Shown here: piece by piece, positions 48,701 through 61,400 of the stretch
How positions within the stretch are numbered: the first letter of the stretch is position 1
Layout of the letters: each line of letters starts with the position of its first letter
Source of the DNA: Nymphaea colorata
Taxonomy: Eukaryota; Streptophyta; Magnoliopsida; Nymphaeales; Nymphaeaceae
Length of the DNA stretch: 64,000 nt
Direction of reading: 5' to 3'
NCBI RefSeq assembly: GCF_008831285.2
Contig: NC_045138.2
Location: forward strand, 25,949,934 to 26,013,933
Translations under genes and position numbers: made by a program
The notes under the pieces: generated by a model
The model's database searches: none
What the model was told of the DNA's origin: nothing
The model's input: the letters and a program-made list of their open reading frames with translations, nothing else

Positions 48701-51179
48701 ATCATTCACGTAGGGAACTTTAGTACTTCCTACGTGCTTTATGAACACAGATGAAACTACAATAGTTGCTTCTTATAAATGTGTTTTTTATTTTTTAAAA
48801 TTACCTTTGAGAAGTGTATTTTTTCCTTGGTATTTATTCGTTGGAATATATATTCTTTTGTTTTAGTTAGTTCTATCGCTGATTGATTAGTTCAAAGTTC
48901 AAACTGATAGTTCTATCGCTGATTGATTAGTTCAAACTGCCTGTTTGCTAAATACCAGGACGGATGGGCTTTCTGACACGTATGCTGCAATGTTAATTGG
49001 TCTGAAAACGGTGTTGTTTGCTGATGATGCAAAGTTGGATGATATGCTGCGCACTTGCCAGCCTGTAGGAATTGAAGAAACGAAGAACAGTGCCTTCCGA
49101 ATTATACAGATAGTTTGCATAGTCATCTTTGCTATATGGTGCCAAAATCTGGAATTTAAATTTGTTAGATGTGAGCGTGACACACAGAAGAATTTCATAC
49201 AGCTGGCCTGGTCTGCTGCTTTTGACATTATGGGGCATGTGATGCATCGATGTGTGAAGTACAGTTCCATTAATGACAGTCCTCTACTGCCTGGTGTACT
49301 GGTTTTTGTAGAATGGTTTGCACTTAGGACAGATCTTGATACAATATTGGATGAAGCTGATGAAAAATGTGGGAATGCAGCAAGATACTTTTTTAGTTGC
49401 TTTGTGGATATGTTGAATAAAGTTTGTGACAAAGGTGATATCAGCCATCAATCTTCTGGTGCATACAAGCTTTCAGATAATGACATCCTCTGGGAAGACA
49501 CTGAATTATGGACATTTTCACCTCTTTTGCCCATTCATGGGTCAAGTACTGGCCTGAACTTCATTCCTGGAAAGGAACTCCGAAGTAAACATGAATACCA
49601 GGTTCGTAATTCTCGGATAGTAGCTTCTGCTGTCAGGCTTGTTAACATCTTCTCTACCTCTAGTTGCAATTGGATCAGCTACAGTGAAATGGAAAAAAGG
49701 TTCTATGCACTTGAAGCAGGTAAAGAGAAGGAGAAAACTGAACTCCCTAGACATGACAATTTACTTGTATCAGCAGTAAAAGAAGACATTGAATTGGCTT
49801 CTGAGTTCACCGGCATGTCCAAAAAAACTAACACCAGTTCTCAGTCTTATATTGAAGAGGATGAAGTCATTATTTTCAACCCTGCTGCAAGAAATAACTC
49901 GAACGTGGATCTTGTCTACTCTTCTGTAGCCAGTGACTTCATTATTTCACACACGGAAGCTCTCAATACAACTTCACCCAAGCCAACACCAGGATCGAAG
50001 CTTAATGATTGGCATTCTATTAATACATTCTCTGCATCACTAGATCATACTGAAGTTTCTCGTGCTTCCCACTCAGATGGAGTGGACTTCTGGAATGTTG
50101 AGGGTAGTAAATCTGCAAGGTTACTGACTGCTGATTCTGTTCTTCATCCTTTATCTGATCTCAGCATTTCATCAACTTCGGCAGAAAGAGATCAGACAGG
50201 ATATGTTCCGCCTCATCCTAAGAACTATGTGCATTGCTCAGGCAGCTTGCCATCTAGAATTGCCTCACCTTCTCTTCGCGGTTGGATAGTCAGCAAGGAG
50301 AAAGGTCCAGCCCTTCCAGAAAGTTTGGCGAGCACTAGTTCACTCAGAGCTGGTTGGAGTCCACTGAAGGACACACATTCAGCTGACACAACAGGCAGAG
50401 CTTTCCCAGAGGGCAGCTCGCTGTTCAGTATGTCACTCCCTTCACCCAACACTCCCAACTATTTGAGTCCACTCGACTTCCAGAATTCAAGTACCAGTGT
50501 CCCTGACTATTTTTCTGCAACGATCAATCCGTATGTGAGTCCATTTCCCTCTGCACCTGTATTGACAGATGAAACCATAATGCATGGCAATAGCCCAGCT
50601 ACTTATCCTAGAGAATATGTCGACTCCAGCTTGAGCTTCCCTCGACATTTTCCTATTTCTTCAGCGCCACAGGATCTGCTCGGAAACCCTGGAACAACAG
50701 GCTTTATTGGTTCACCAGCCTCAAGTGACAAACTCAGAAACTGGTTCCTAGCTCAAGGCCTCCAAGGCACTAGTTCTGGTTATGGAGGTTACCCTCATGC
50801 ACCGGCATTACCACCAATCTATTATTTTCATCAGTACAGAGACATATTCGGTACCCGCTATGGTGATGATTTGTATCATCCACCATATTGTGATTCTACA
50901 TTTAAAGAACCTGATATCTTGAAAAAATCACCTCCTGACAGGTGGATGAATCCTTTAGGTCCTACTTTCCCAAACTTCTATGACAGTTCATATAGAGACC
51001 ACAGCATCCCTCACGGCTACAATGCCCTTGATCAAAAAGGAAAAGAAGTCATGTTTTACGGCTACCAGAGTGCAGCTCCGGTTCGGTACGGCTTGGCTTG
51101 GGATCAAAGGCCAGAGCATCTTTTGCATTCACAGTATCCCACTGATTCAGAATGGTACAGGCAGCAACAGCACGTCTAA
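45735..51179 (+). CDS. SMG7/SMG7-like (EST1-type) nonsense-mediated decay factor
   Basis: Coding exons 45735-45842, 45937-46533, 46621-46749, 47755-47930 and 48959-51179, about 1076 aa. SMG7 proteins bind phosphorylated UPF1 through a 14-3-3-like TPR domain and route faulty mRNA to decay. Visible signatures are AIEAEKQLWASINFKG, QLWLLHYRLIEAYRCRIKAC, YYGIPG, CHRCFIYLGDLGRYKELY, YLNAASVYPASGNPHNQ then LALLAMYVGDELQQMYHFVR, the second EST1 block (LVFVEWFALRTDLD) and a long Ser/Pro/Tyr-rich C-terminal tail. The FLAKSTKFYEEMISKLREYYG context and short N-terminus favour the SMG7-like (SMG7L) branch; SMG7 itself is not excluded. The exon 46533/46621 junction is forced by the conserved GNPHNQ-LA join and uses a GC donor. 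The start is uncertain: the frame stays open upstream to about 45636, and 45735 is the first in-frame ATG of the exon. Confidence 0.88.
46534..46620 (+). other. GC-AG intron of the SMG7-like gene
   Basis: The exon ends CATAATCAG and the intron begins GCATGATT; the acceptor is TTCATTTACAG. No GT donor near 46533 preserves both the frame and the conserved GNPHNQ|LALLAM peptide. The upstream AAGTGGGA GT would delete that motif. GC-AG introns are a small minority in plants. Confidence 0.85.
48871..48948. repeat. Tandem duplication, 40-bp period, before the last SMG7-like exon
   Basis: TTCTATCGCTGATTGATTAG plus TTCAAA occurs at 48871 and 48911, ending about 20 bp before the acceptor of the large last exon (48959). 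The duplicated unit includes plausible branch-point words (CTGAT). Confidence 0.9.
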
Positions 51180-52438
51180 TGTCCAGCTACCAAGTGTGTG
51201 AAACACTAAGAAATTGTGTACTTGTGCACCACACTTCTCTTGTTCCCCCAGGTGGGAAGACGGTTCATCTTTACTCACAGTCAGTTCATGTAAATGGCCA
51301 AACGCCAAAGTGAGCATTGAGCTATCTTCCTTTCCTGTATAAAATCATAAAGTATCTGTTCCTTTTGTTTCCCTGTCGAAGAATCTAGAGAACAATTGCC
51401 AAAAAGACGCCTCAAACAATTTTTCCTTTTCATCATTGTGTCAGAAGGATTTTGTGTAGTCTTGATCGGGAAGAGAGGATATATATTCATGTTGGCCCTC
51501 CGACTGGATTGACACGGTTTCGGGATCATGGGAGCGGCTGCATCTCAATAGCTTAGAACACATTTGCATCACTATATTTAAATTAATAATAGCAATAATG
51601 TAAAAGTTACTCCTCTCGAAAACAAAATATCCAAAAAAACTTAAAAATTAAAAAAAAAAAAAAAAAACCCTTCTCTGGTAGCATGCTATCATCAAGGTAG
51701 AACGTCAAGGGTTGCCCTGACCGTTTAATCGGAGTCGACCGTCGCCGGACAACAAGGGGCAACCTTTCACCGCGGGTCGATGGTTAAAGGGGGTCAATTC
51801 AATACCCACTTAACCATGAGGGTCAGGTCTTACTATATGGCAAACTTTTTTTTTTAAAATATTTTGCTTTTAAGATGAGTATGAGGATTAATCCCACCGT
51901 CTAAGCATGAGTAGTCCTATGAATTACTCTTCTAATATCATATTTATTTATTTAGAAACCATTATGAATTATGAAGAAAATTTGAATGCCTACTCGTTAG
52001 GCATGAAAAGTTGTAGAATTTGATCGCCTCAGGCAACTACTTTGTAATTCTATTTTAGAAAGTTATCAACTGATCCTATAAGAATAGTTTATGTATCCAA
52101 ATAATTTAAATTCATCCAAATACTTGGCTATGGAAAAACGGCTGGGTTCAAGAAACGGTTAAACCGATTAGACAATTGACCAGTAGCCGGTAAAGAAAAC
52201 GGTCTTGTGGACAGACACAACGTTTAAAGGTGACGCATGGATTAAAGGAAATCAGCACAGATACGACACGGGTACGATGACGGAGACGATGGTACGAGTG
52301 TCCATGCAAGATGAGCGGCGTCTTGCGGCTGCTGAGGTCAGAAATGATCTTGCCGCCCGTCTTCCCGCTTTCGCCTCCGTGAGTTTTCACAAATGATTTT
52401 GCCGCCCGTCTTCCCGCTTTCGCCTTCCCCCCTCTCTC
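51180..52438. other. Intergenic region between the SMG7-like and RFWD3-like genes
   Basis: The first 350 bp is probably the SMG7-like 3' UTR. A poly(A) tract lies near 51650. G+C-richer sequence at 51690-51800 and 52160-52440 precedes the RFWD3-like gene. No protein of known type is encoded. Confidence 0.55.
52342..52426 (+). repeat. 49-bp tandem duplication in the RFWD3-like leader
   Basis: AAATGATYTTGCCGCCCGTC plus TTCCCGCTTTCGCCT occurs at 52342 and 52391, almost exact, ending 12 bp before the ATG at 52439. Each copy carries an ATG (AAATGATC/AAATGATT) out of frame with the main start or followed soon by a stop. Confidence 0.92.
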
Positions 52439-55400
52439 ATGGCCGACTCATCCTTTTCCGCCCCCGTTCCTTCCGAACCGAGTGACAGCGACTCAGAAGA
52501 CGGCGAGTACAACCCTCAAAGGACCACCAGACGACTCGTCACTAGGGCCAGTAGCGGAAGTACTAGGAGGAGCAACAGGAGGAGGAGGAGGAGGACCGCC
52601 AGTCCCGTCCCTCGCTCTCCTGATGTCGACGAGACGCAAGAGTTCGAGGAGGGAGGAGATCGCCAACCCATCGTCAACGTCGAGAGCGAAAAAGATGAGG
52701 GAAAAGATGAAGGAGATCAAGGTCGCAACGGAGGGAAACCGAGCGTTGGCTTCGAGGACACGAGCATGGATGATTTGGGTGTCTGCCGTTGCCCAATTTG
52801 CATGGAATACTGGTCGTCCACGGGCACTCATCGCGTCTGGTATCTACGACCGGCTGCGCTTCATTATTGATTTTATTTGTTTCATCATTTTCCACATTAT
52901 GCTAGTTTTTTTCTGAATTGTCACTTGCGTAACCATCCTCGCGGTTAATTACGAAATATAGAAATCAATGCGGCGAGTTAGTTAGGTTCAAGATGTAAAA
53001 AGAAAGAAGAGAAAACGCTGGCATTCGATGGGGTTGTAACTTTCATGCCAAACACGCTGGAGCAATTCGAAATGATATTTGATCCTGGTCTTGTTAAGCA
53101 TTCAGGTTGTCAGAAGTGTGTAAACTCTGAACCCGAATTTTGGGATGAAATCCATGTTAGAACGAAGCATCTCTGAACATGGCTTGACAAAAAAAATTGT
53201 CTCCAGGTTTTTATTTCTTCCCTTGATATAATGATACCAATTGACATTTCCTAATTGGCGGAACATTGCAATGGATATTGCATTACATTGTTTATATAGC
53301 TCCCCATTTTTGCCCGTCTTCAAGTTGCACGTGGAAGTGAATCATGATAGCCATGTCTTGGCGATATATGGTCGAAATCGTTATTGATTCTTTGAAGTTC
53401 ACAAAGCGTTTACAATAATTATTTATTTTCACCAATGAAAATTAGTCTCTTCGAAATAATTCCATAATTATATCCGGTTAAACATCAAGGTGTTCATGCT
53501 CTCACTAAGGCCCCGTTTGAAAGCCTTATCCAGGTCGCATAGAAAGAGTTATCCTGGAAGAATTATTCTTTAGTTTTGACATTCACAACTTTAGAGGATT
53601 CCATCCAAAAACTTGCATTTGCCGTGGCTCGTTCTGTCTCCTTGTTTAATAAAAAAGCAGTGAACGCTTATTAACTTTCAGTTTTGTCGCAAATATTCAG
53701 TTGCCTTCCCTGCGGTCACTTGTATGGAAGATCCTGCATCAACAGATGGATTGATCAGTGCGGAAGAAACAATAGCAGTGTACAGTTTCCTTACCTGTTT
53801 CCTGATGAAATTTCAACTTTTTTTTGAAAATTTCATTTCTTCTGTTCTTGTGGTTCATGCCTCCATATTTACGTGACTTATCCAGTGTCCCCAGTGCAAG
53901 ACAAAGTGCAAAGCACAAGATATTAGAAACCTATATGCACAGAAAATAGCAGCTGTTGATGAAGAGCTGCAGCAGGTACTGGTTTCATTGTTTATTTATT
54001 ATAAGGTTAGCAGGTGTTCTGGTTTCACTCGAGCACTTTTTTCTTTTTGGCAGGAGGTCATATCACTTCGAGCTGAAAATGAAGTTCTGAAAGTAGAGGT
54101 AATCTTGCAATAAGTGATGGGTATTCTCAGTTTTTAATTGTTTGTTAATGGGATAGAGATTTATTTTATTAAGTTCCTCCGATGGATAGATGTTTTTCTT
54201 ACTCAGATTGTAGTATACGACTGCGTCATTAGGTTCCTAAGGAATTCATCCAAAGAACACCTCATTGTTTCCTTTGTATTGGTAGGACTGTTGACTTTCT
54301 AGAGATCAGTTGGCCTAATATGAAAAAGGTTGCCTTGCTCACATAAAATACAACATATAATCTAAGTATTCGATCTGCTATAGAATGTTGACACATAGCT
54401 TGCAAACAGACTATCTAGATTTGTATTTTCATTGCACCACAACAAAAACAACACACAACAAAAAAACACCAAGCAAAAGAGACAAGCTTGAAAATCTAAG
54501 TTCATTTATTTGGCCTCTTTATCAGATTTCATCTGGTCTTGCAGTTATATCAACATATTTGTGCACTGGCATGTGAGAGCATGTACTAAGCTTGTGTACC
54601 TCTTGACTAAGTGTTGTCTGTATCTGTATCTGTTTGTGTTTTTTTTTGGAAGCTATATTGGGTTATGCTGAATTTGCTGTTTGATGGTTAACTTATTTAG
54701 TTACTTGACATTTATACTTTCAATGTGGAATCACTTTGCAGAAAAAGAAATTGCTGGAGGAAGTTTATCAACTTAAGGTAAAAATATTCTTGCTAACTTT
54801 TATATAAATTATAAACCAAGTTGTGTGTGTCAAGTATTATAAACGGGGTCCTGTATCATACCTATTGTTTGCATGAAATGGATGATTTACTTTTTTGTTT
54901 ATTTTCCCTGTTTGACATCTGAATGAAACATGGTGTTTCTAATTGATGTTATAGGTAGTAGGCACATAGTAATTTGCTAGCAAGTTCTTCTTGTTAGCAA
55001 ACTTTGTGGATATGCTACATTGTGCTCATACAATGGGCTGCTTTCTGCCATTATACCAAAACCATGGATTGCACAGATACAATTAGGTTGGCAAATATGA
55101 CAATATGTTGCTCAACTGAAAAATTTTGCTTATAAATGGAATTCTTAGCACATTTTTAGAACATCTTCAACTCCCTCTTATAGCTTGCTTAGATGGGAGG
55201 TGGTAACCTAAACGCCTAGGCTGAGGCACCCAAGCACGTCCAGACAAAAAATATGTTATTTTAAAAATCCGTAACCCTCAAAATCCAATCTCTTTTGTTT
55301 GTTGCATCTTCTATTATACTGACTGAGGTAGAGTTTTTTCCAAAGCCCTCACTTTAACCCTTTTCCCTCTTTTTCTTTATCCCATTTTTATTTTTTTGTC

Positions 55401-58400
55401 TTTATTCTGTTGAATAGGATTGCATAGGCTCCGACTTGGCACCTCCAGTGCTTTGTACGGGGTCTGCTGCCTAGGCCCATGCAGTACATTTCACTGCATA
55501 GATTGTACCAATGTCATCATATATGTAAATCAATCTTTTAGCTGCAATAAAGCATGTCAATCTATTATAGCTATTTTCATACAAAAGTTACCTGAAAAGG
55601 ATGAGCACTGAAGAGCCTAATATTTCCTTTCAAGCCAAATGAACCATGTAAAGAGCAATACCACCTCCATATGAGCCTCTACATGTTTTAACAAGGATTG
55701 GCATTCCAAACAAACGGCTGGTGTATACAGTCATCATTTCAGTCTTTCTTGAGATATCTGGCTATGCATGGATTAGCTACTCCTGAAGGTGCTGGCAGTT
55801 GAACGGTGAGACTGTTTTGCTCATCTTTATGCCACAGGTAGCACATGCAACATATGCTTCCAATTCTGCCTTCCTCCTATTCAAGGTTGACCTTTGCGTA
55901 TATATTGTTCCATGACATTGACCACAAGGCTGAGAGGCCTGTAGGCAAACCGGAAGCAAAACCTTTTTCTAACCTCACATATTCAAGTACAGTTATCCTC
56001 TTGTCAGTAGGTCTAAGCCCTTCAATATTCTCAATTTCTCATAACTTCAGTCATTCCTTCAATTTGATGTCAATTAAAGTTACAATTGTGAAAAATGCTT
56101 AGCCACCTTTTGGTGTCCAATAACTCTCTATAGTAGCAGAATGAGTTGCATAAACTTGTGATAAATGAATCAGGTCTTGGCTGTTGGAGCAGGCCCATCT
56201 TCCATTGTCAATCTTTAGCTTAAGGTGCAATCCCATGTACAATGACAATCTTTAGCATCAATTACGATTTCATTGATTATCCTCTTGGGACATGTCTGAG
56301 AAATGCAGTTTTAGCCAATCTGACAATCAGTCCCCTTGTTTAATGACTCTTATACCATAAGCAGCAAACGTGTGAAAAGATATGGGCGCACAAGTAGATT
56401 CTGAATCTGTAAGACAATTGGGTCTTTTACTTGTGCACAAGTAGTTATTTTTGTCTTGTTTCTCTTTACACAATAACTTATTTTCTTGTGTGTATCTGAC
56501 TTATCATTGCAGTTCTGTTGGGATGCTTTTCTCATGCTTGCTATGTGCTTCTAGCTTTACACTTATGTCCATATTTGGTGGATGCTTTTTTGTTGATTAT
56601 TGAGATACCTTGTTCAATCATCTCCACCATATGCTGGCAAATCCTAGAGCAGCTACTTCAATAAATGCTGATGTTGCTCCTGTATGTTATAATTGTAAAT
56701 TCCCATTGTATGTGACACACACTTCTGGTTTGTTGTCTGTATAATTGATGCATGCAGAACATTTCTAATCCAAGCATAATATACTTGGAAGGAACAAAAA
56801 GGAAGCACATCTTATATACTTTGGAAGGACGTCAGATGCAAACTCATATTGGTAAACGTTTATTATGTATATTAGAAATTTGAATATTAAACTATGTTTT
56901 CTTTATCGTGTATGTTAGAAATTTGAATATTAAATTATGTTTTCTTTATATCTGTCGTTTGTCTACTAGTGAAAGCTAAATGTATACTAGTAGTCAAAGC
57001 TTTATCTTTTTTCCATGCATTATAGCTTAAGCTTAGTGTTTGGGTACATTACTATGATTTATTCGAGAAAGTTCACGTTTGAATGTTGTGAATCTTGTAA
57101 TTGGCAATTCAGATAGAACACAAGTCTGTTGTTATACTGTAACGGGGGCCTTCCATGGGAAGAGAGCAACGGGTGCCTATTTGTTGTGGGATTTAGAAAA
57201 ATAAGACAACTGCCTTTTTTTGGAGATAATCTTTGAGAAAAGGGTGAGTTAAATTGAATGGATGTAGAATTGGATGAAAAAAAATAAGGTGCAAGTGGAC
57301 CAAAGAGAAAGCTTTCTTTTTAAGGCATCAGACCATAAAGGGCTGCCACATATGTTTGAACTTTGAAGAATATTACAGCATCTGCCTGTAATATATATTA
57401 TTGCATGTTTGCATATACCACGTGGAATTAGTTCATGAATGTTTAGAATGCCAAAACAGTACAATTTAGGAGCTAAAAAGATATGATGAATAATAGAAAA
57501 GTATGAGACATTCAGGAGATATACAAATTCCTGGAAGAAGTTGGTTGGGGAAATCAGCCAGCTTTGTGAAAGGGACCTTTTATTAAAAATTAGAACTGAA
57601 ATCAGTGAAAAGATTGATAAGAAATGCTAGAGGTAGTCTTGCTAGGGTTTCTCCATTTGGAAGCCTGAGATTTCCTTCAATCTTTTAGTAGTTTAATTGA
57701 TGCACTCTTGTATAAATTCTGATATTCTGGTTAGTTTTGTCTAATGAAAGGGAATTCCTTCATTGCAGTCTGTAACACGTAATCGTCATTACCTTTGCAG
57801 ACCAGTACTTTGGATCAGAAAACATCCAAAGGTCATTCGATGCTTCCAGTTGCCACTTCTTGTTGCAGGTGTGTTGGTGCTTAAAGTGGAACAGAAGTCC
57901 TAAAATGCAGTGGTTTCATTCTTTTTTTTTGTGTGTGTGTGTGTGTGTGTATTATTTGGTTTATTAAGTTGAATTGGTATTGATGCTTCAAGCAGATATT
58001 GTTCTTGCAGTTTCCCAGTGATTTAAATTTAGTGTTCTATCTTTTGCCCTTTTTTGGGCTATATGTTTGTGTGTCTGTCCATCTGTTTCTTTTCTTTTCT
58101 TTTTTATATGAGTGTCTCTTGGTGCTTAATATTTTCACACTTTGAACGCCCCTGAGAATAACATTGTGTTATCTTGGCTGTTGAGATTATGGGTTTCTCC
58201 TAAATATTAACATAGGCATGAACTAAATCCAGATTTCTATTAAATCTTAAGTCTGCTGTATTTAATAAAGATAAAGAACCCAAAAGTAAGGTCAAAAGCA
58301 TGCATGTCTCATTGCATGTGATCACACAATGGAAATTCTTTCTGTTAGGCACTATAATGCTTTTGTTGCACATGTTGCACCTGCATTAGCATTCACTGTT

Positions 58401-61400
58401 CTTGGGATATGGATGACTGGCTTGCACATTTAACAAAAATGCATCTTGCCTATTCATGATACAATTGAATGTGTAGCATTATGTTTCAAATTCATGATAC
58501 AATTGAATGTGTAGCATTATGTTTCAATCATAGTTGTACTGCAATTGTATATTTGTCAAACACTGTTTGCAGCTTAGCCGTTGTATTTCTTTGATATGTA
58601 TTCATCATAATTTTTTATTTTTTTCCATATGTGGAATATATGTTGAGTTGTATTATTGTTTTCTGCTGTAGAATGAGTTGGTGCTGGATGGAGCAAGGGT
58701 TTTTGACATGGACGCCCACTGTCAAATGATGGTTGTTTCATCAAAGGCCTCTGTTGCTCGGGGGGATCATATTCTTAAAAAGGTACTTTGTTGACTTTGG
58801 ACCAGTGGTTTGCTTCATATGATCTCTTGTTACTCTTTAAGATTTTGATTTCCTCAAGTTAAGGGGCTTGTGCAATTTTTTGATGTTATGCTCTTTATGA
58901 CAGCTAAGTCTGTTAGTTTCATCAGAGCAAGACCTTTTGCATCTTCCTGCAAACACCGGTGCTGTCAAAGATCTCCATATTTCTCCTCAATCAACTAACT
59001 TTCCTGGTAGACTCATACTCCTGGCTTCACTAGGGAAGAAACTTTCAGTTGTCAGGTAAAAGTCCTATTGGGCCTATCTTTTTGTGGTTCTGCATGTTGA
59101 ATTATTGCTGATGGCATCTACTTTTGTAGCTTGGAGAACAACAATGCTGTTGTAACATACAACTTACAGGTAAATTATAAAACCTTTTATTTTAATGAAA
59201 TGACATTGATAAATTGCACGAAAATGTACATATTATTTATTGGTCATTTGTCTTCTCGGTAGCTTCAATTTCTTATCCATTTTGTTTTGTGATCCATTGA
59301 GACTGACATTTTTCACTTTTTTGGCAAAAAGCTTCCATTAACTCTTGAAGGGAAATTTGTATGCGCTAATTCTTAGTGTTTCTTTGTTTGTTACTAAGCA
59401 GCATTTAGTTTTTGGTTTAATGCTTCGCATTTGTCCTGGAAAGGGGGAAATAGTGAATATTTGGACACTGTTATATAGGCTGGCTTGTCAATATAGGTGT
59501 AACAGGGACTTTCCTAAGGAGGTGTTTGATTGATTCAGATTTGAGATACATTGATTCGATGTGGATCTGATATAGCATGTTTTGCTGATATGGCAAAAGA
59601 TTATTGGTAAAATCCATGTCTCATTAAACTAAAGATCGCAAGTCAGACCTAAGATCTGCACTTGAAATCCTCACTTTACTTACCTTTTCACATTGAGAAA
59701 AGGACTAATTTTAAGGTCAGAGGAGGGTCTGGTCTTAAATCCATGGATCTCAAACTCTAGGTATCTTAGGCCAGGGGCAAGCAAATGCCCCTCTAAAAGG
59801 TGATCTAGGTTCCTGAACAATGTGGTTGTGAGACTAGTTTATCTTTGTTTTGCCTTGTGTTACTCATCATGAATGAGAAAAAATTGCATGTTTCCTTTTG
59901 TATGAAGTAATATACATGAGTTTTTAGGGTTTCTGTATCACCTTCCACTTCTCATTGAGGATGGTAGCTAGATCAGGTTTGGAAAAGCTCGCACTTCTAA
60001 ACTTCCTCCTTCAGCTTCATGTCCTTGTTGCTTTCATCTATGGTTTTTCTGAGCTCATTGGTACACCTGGAGAAGCTACAGAATTTGGTGCTAAAACCAA
60101 AAAAAATCTCATATAACTAGAATTCTTATTTCATCTAATTCCTTTTTTAATTTTGCAGTTTTTGTAGATGTCTTCTCTCTGTTTCAATTTGAACCTTTTG
60201 TTATCTCATTCGCTGGTGAACATGATCCTTGGATAACAAACCTGTTTCTTTTGGTTCCTCCAGGCTCCTGCTTGGTCATGTGCATGGGATTTGAACGATT
60301 CTAATTATGTTTACGCTGGACTACAGGTTAATCCAAAAGCATTCTTTTATGCCATAAATAACAGCCTATTAATAGATTGTGTTTCTGGTGGTTAGCTATG
60401 TTAATAATCTCTCTTTCTTTCTCTCTTCTTGCAGAATGGGCTGCTCCTGATTTTTGATTTGCGCCGGACCATGCATCCTGTGCAAACAGTAGGTGGTCTA
60501 TCTTCTCATCCAGTGCATACAGTCCATTCGATTGGTTCACAAGGGTTGTTTAGTGGAAACTCAGGGGATAAGATGTTTCTCAGCGCTTCTGCTGTTGGTC
60601 CATGCATATGCAGTCCTGGCAATCTTGACAACTGGTATGTATGATGTCTTATTCATTGGCCATAGTATACCATATGTCCTTTTGGAAAAGTTGATTCTTC
60701 TGCATTTGGATTTTGCTCACTCAATTTATGAATTGTTGTATGCATTTAGCTTAATTTGAGATGCTTGCAGCACATACTTGTAATATTTCTACAATTTAAT
60801 CAAATTTTTTTTTGTTTCATGAATGTAAATTTATTTGATGCAACATGTAGCATTTTTGTCCCTCAATGCAGATTCTAATGTATGTCATAATGATTTATGG
60901 AAACGAGAACACGACTTGGTTTGGACTTTTGAATTCTGAAAACTTTCACACTATAGGACATGCAGACACAAGTTTGTTTTGGAAAGTCTCATTGATAAAA
61001 AATATCTTATTAAATATTTTTTCATTAAAAATCATTACATAGTATTAGAAACTATAAAAGATTGTAAAAATATGTGCATCCAAGATACTATTGCTCTAGA
61101 TAAAATAAGAACTCATTTGTGGAGCCCTAAATGGAAGCATCAAATTTTCAAGATAATTGTCTCAAATAATGGGTCATTCACGCCATCTCTCCTGAAAAGT
61201 GAAAACTATGTCTCTGTATTATAGACTAGTATAAATGCATTTCTGTGATTAGTGATTACCCATCATGAAGAATATTTTTGTTGCAAAAACACATTTTTCA
61301 TTTAAATAATAAAATACTTGCTTGAATGTTTCCAACCAAAAAATGGTTGACTAGTTACATTTTAAGCCATTCTTGTTTACGAGCATCTTCATATAGATAT

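Noticed and set aside
53512-53600. GGCCCCGTTTGAAAGCC in RFWD3-like intron 1, considered as a hAT MITE end
   Set aside because: A matching inverted end and target duplication could not be found.
55195-55250. CGCCTAGGCTGAGGC words in RFWD3-like intron 5, considered as a dispersed repeat
   Set aside because: Too short and isolated to define an element from this window alone.
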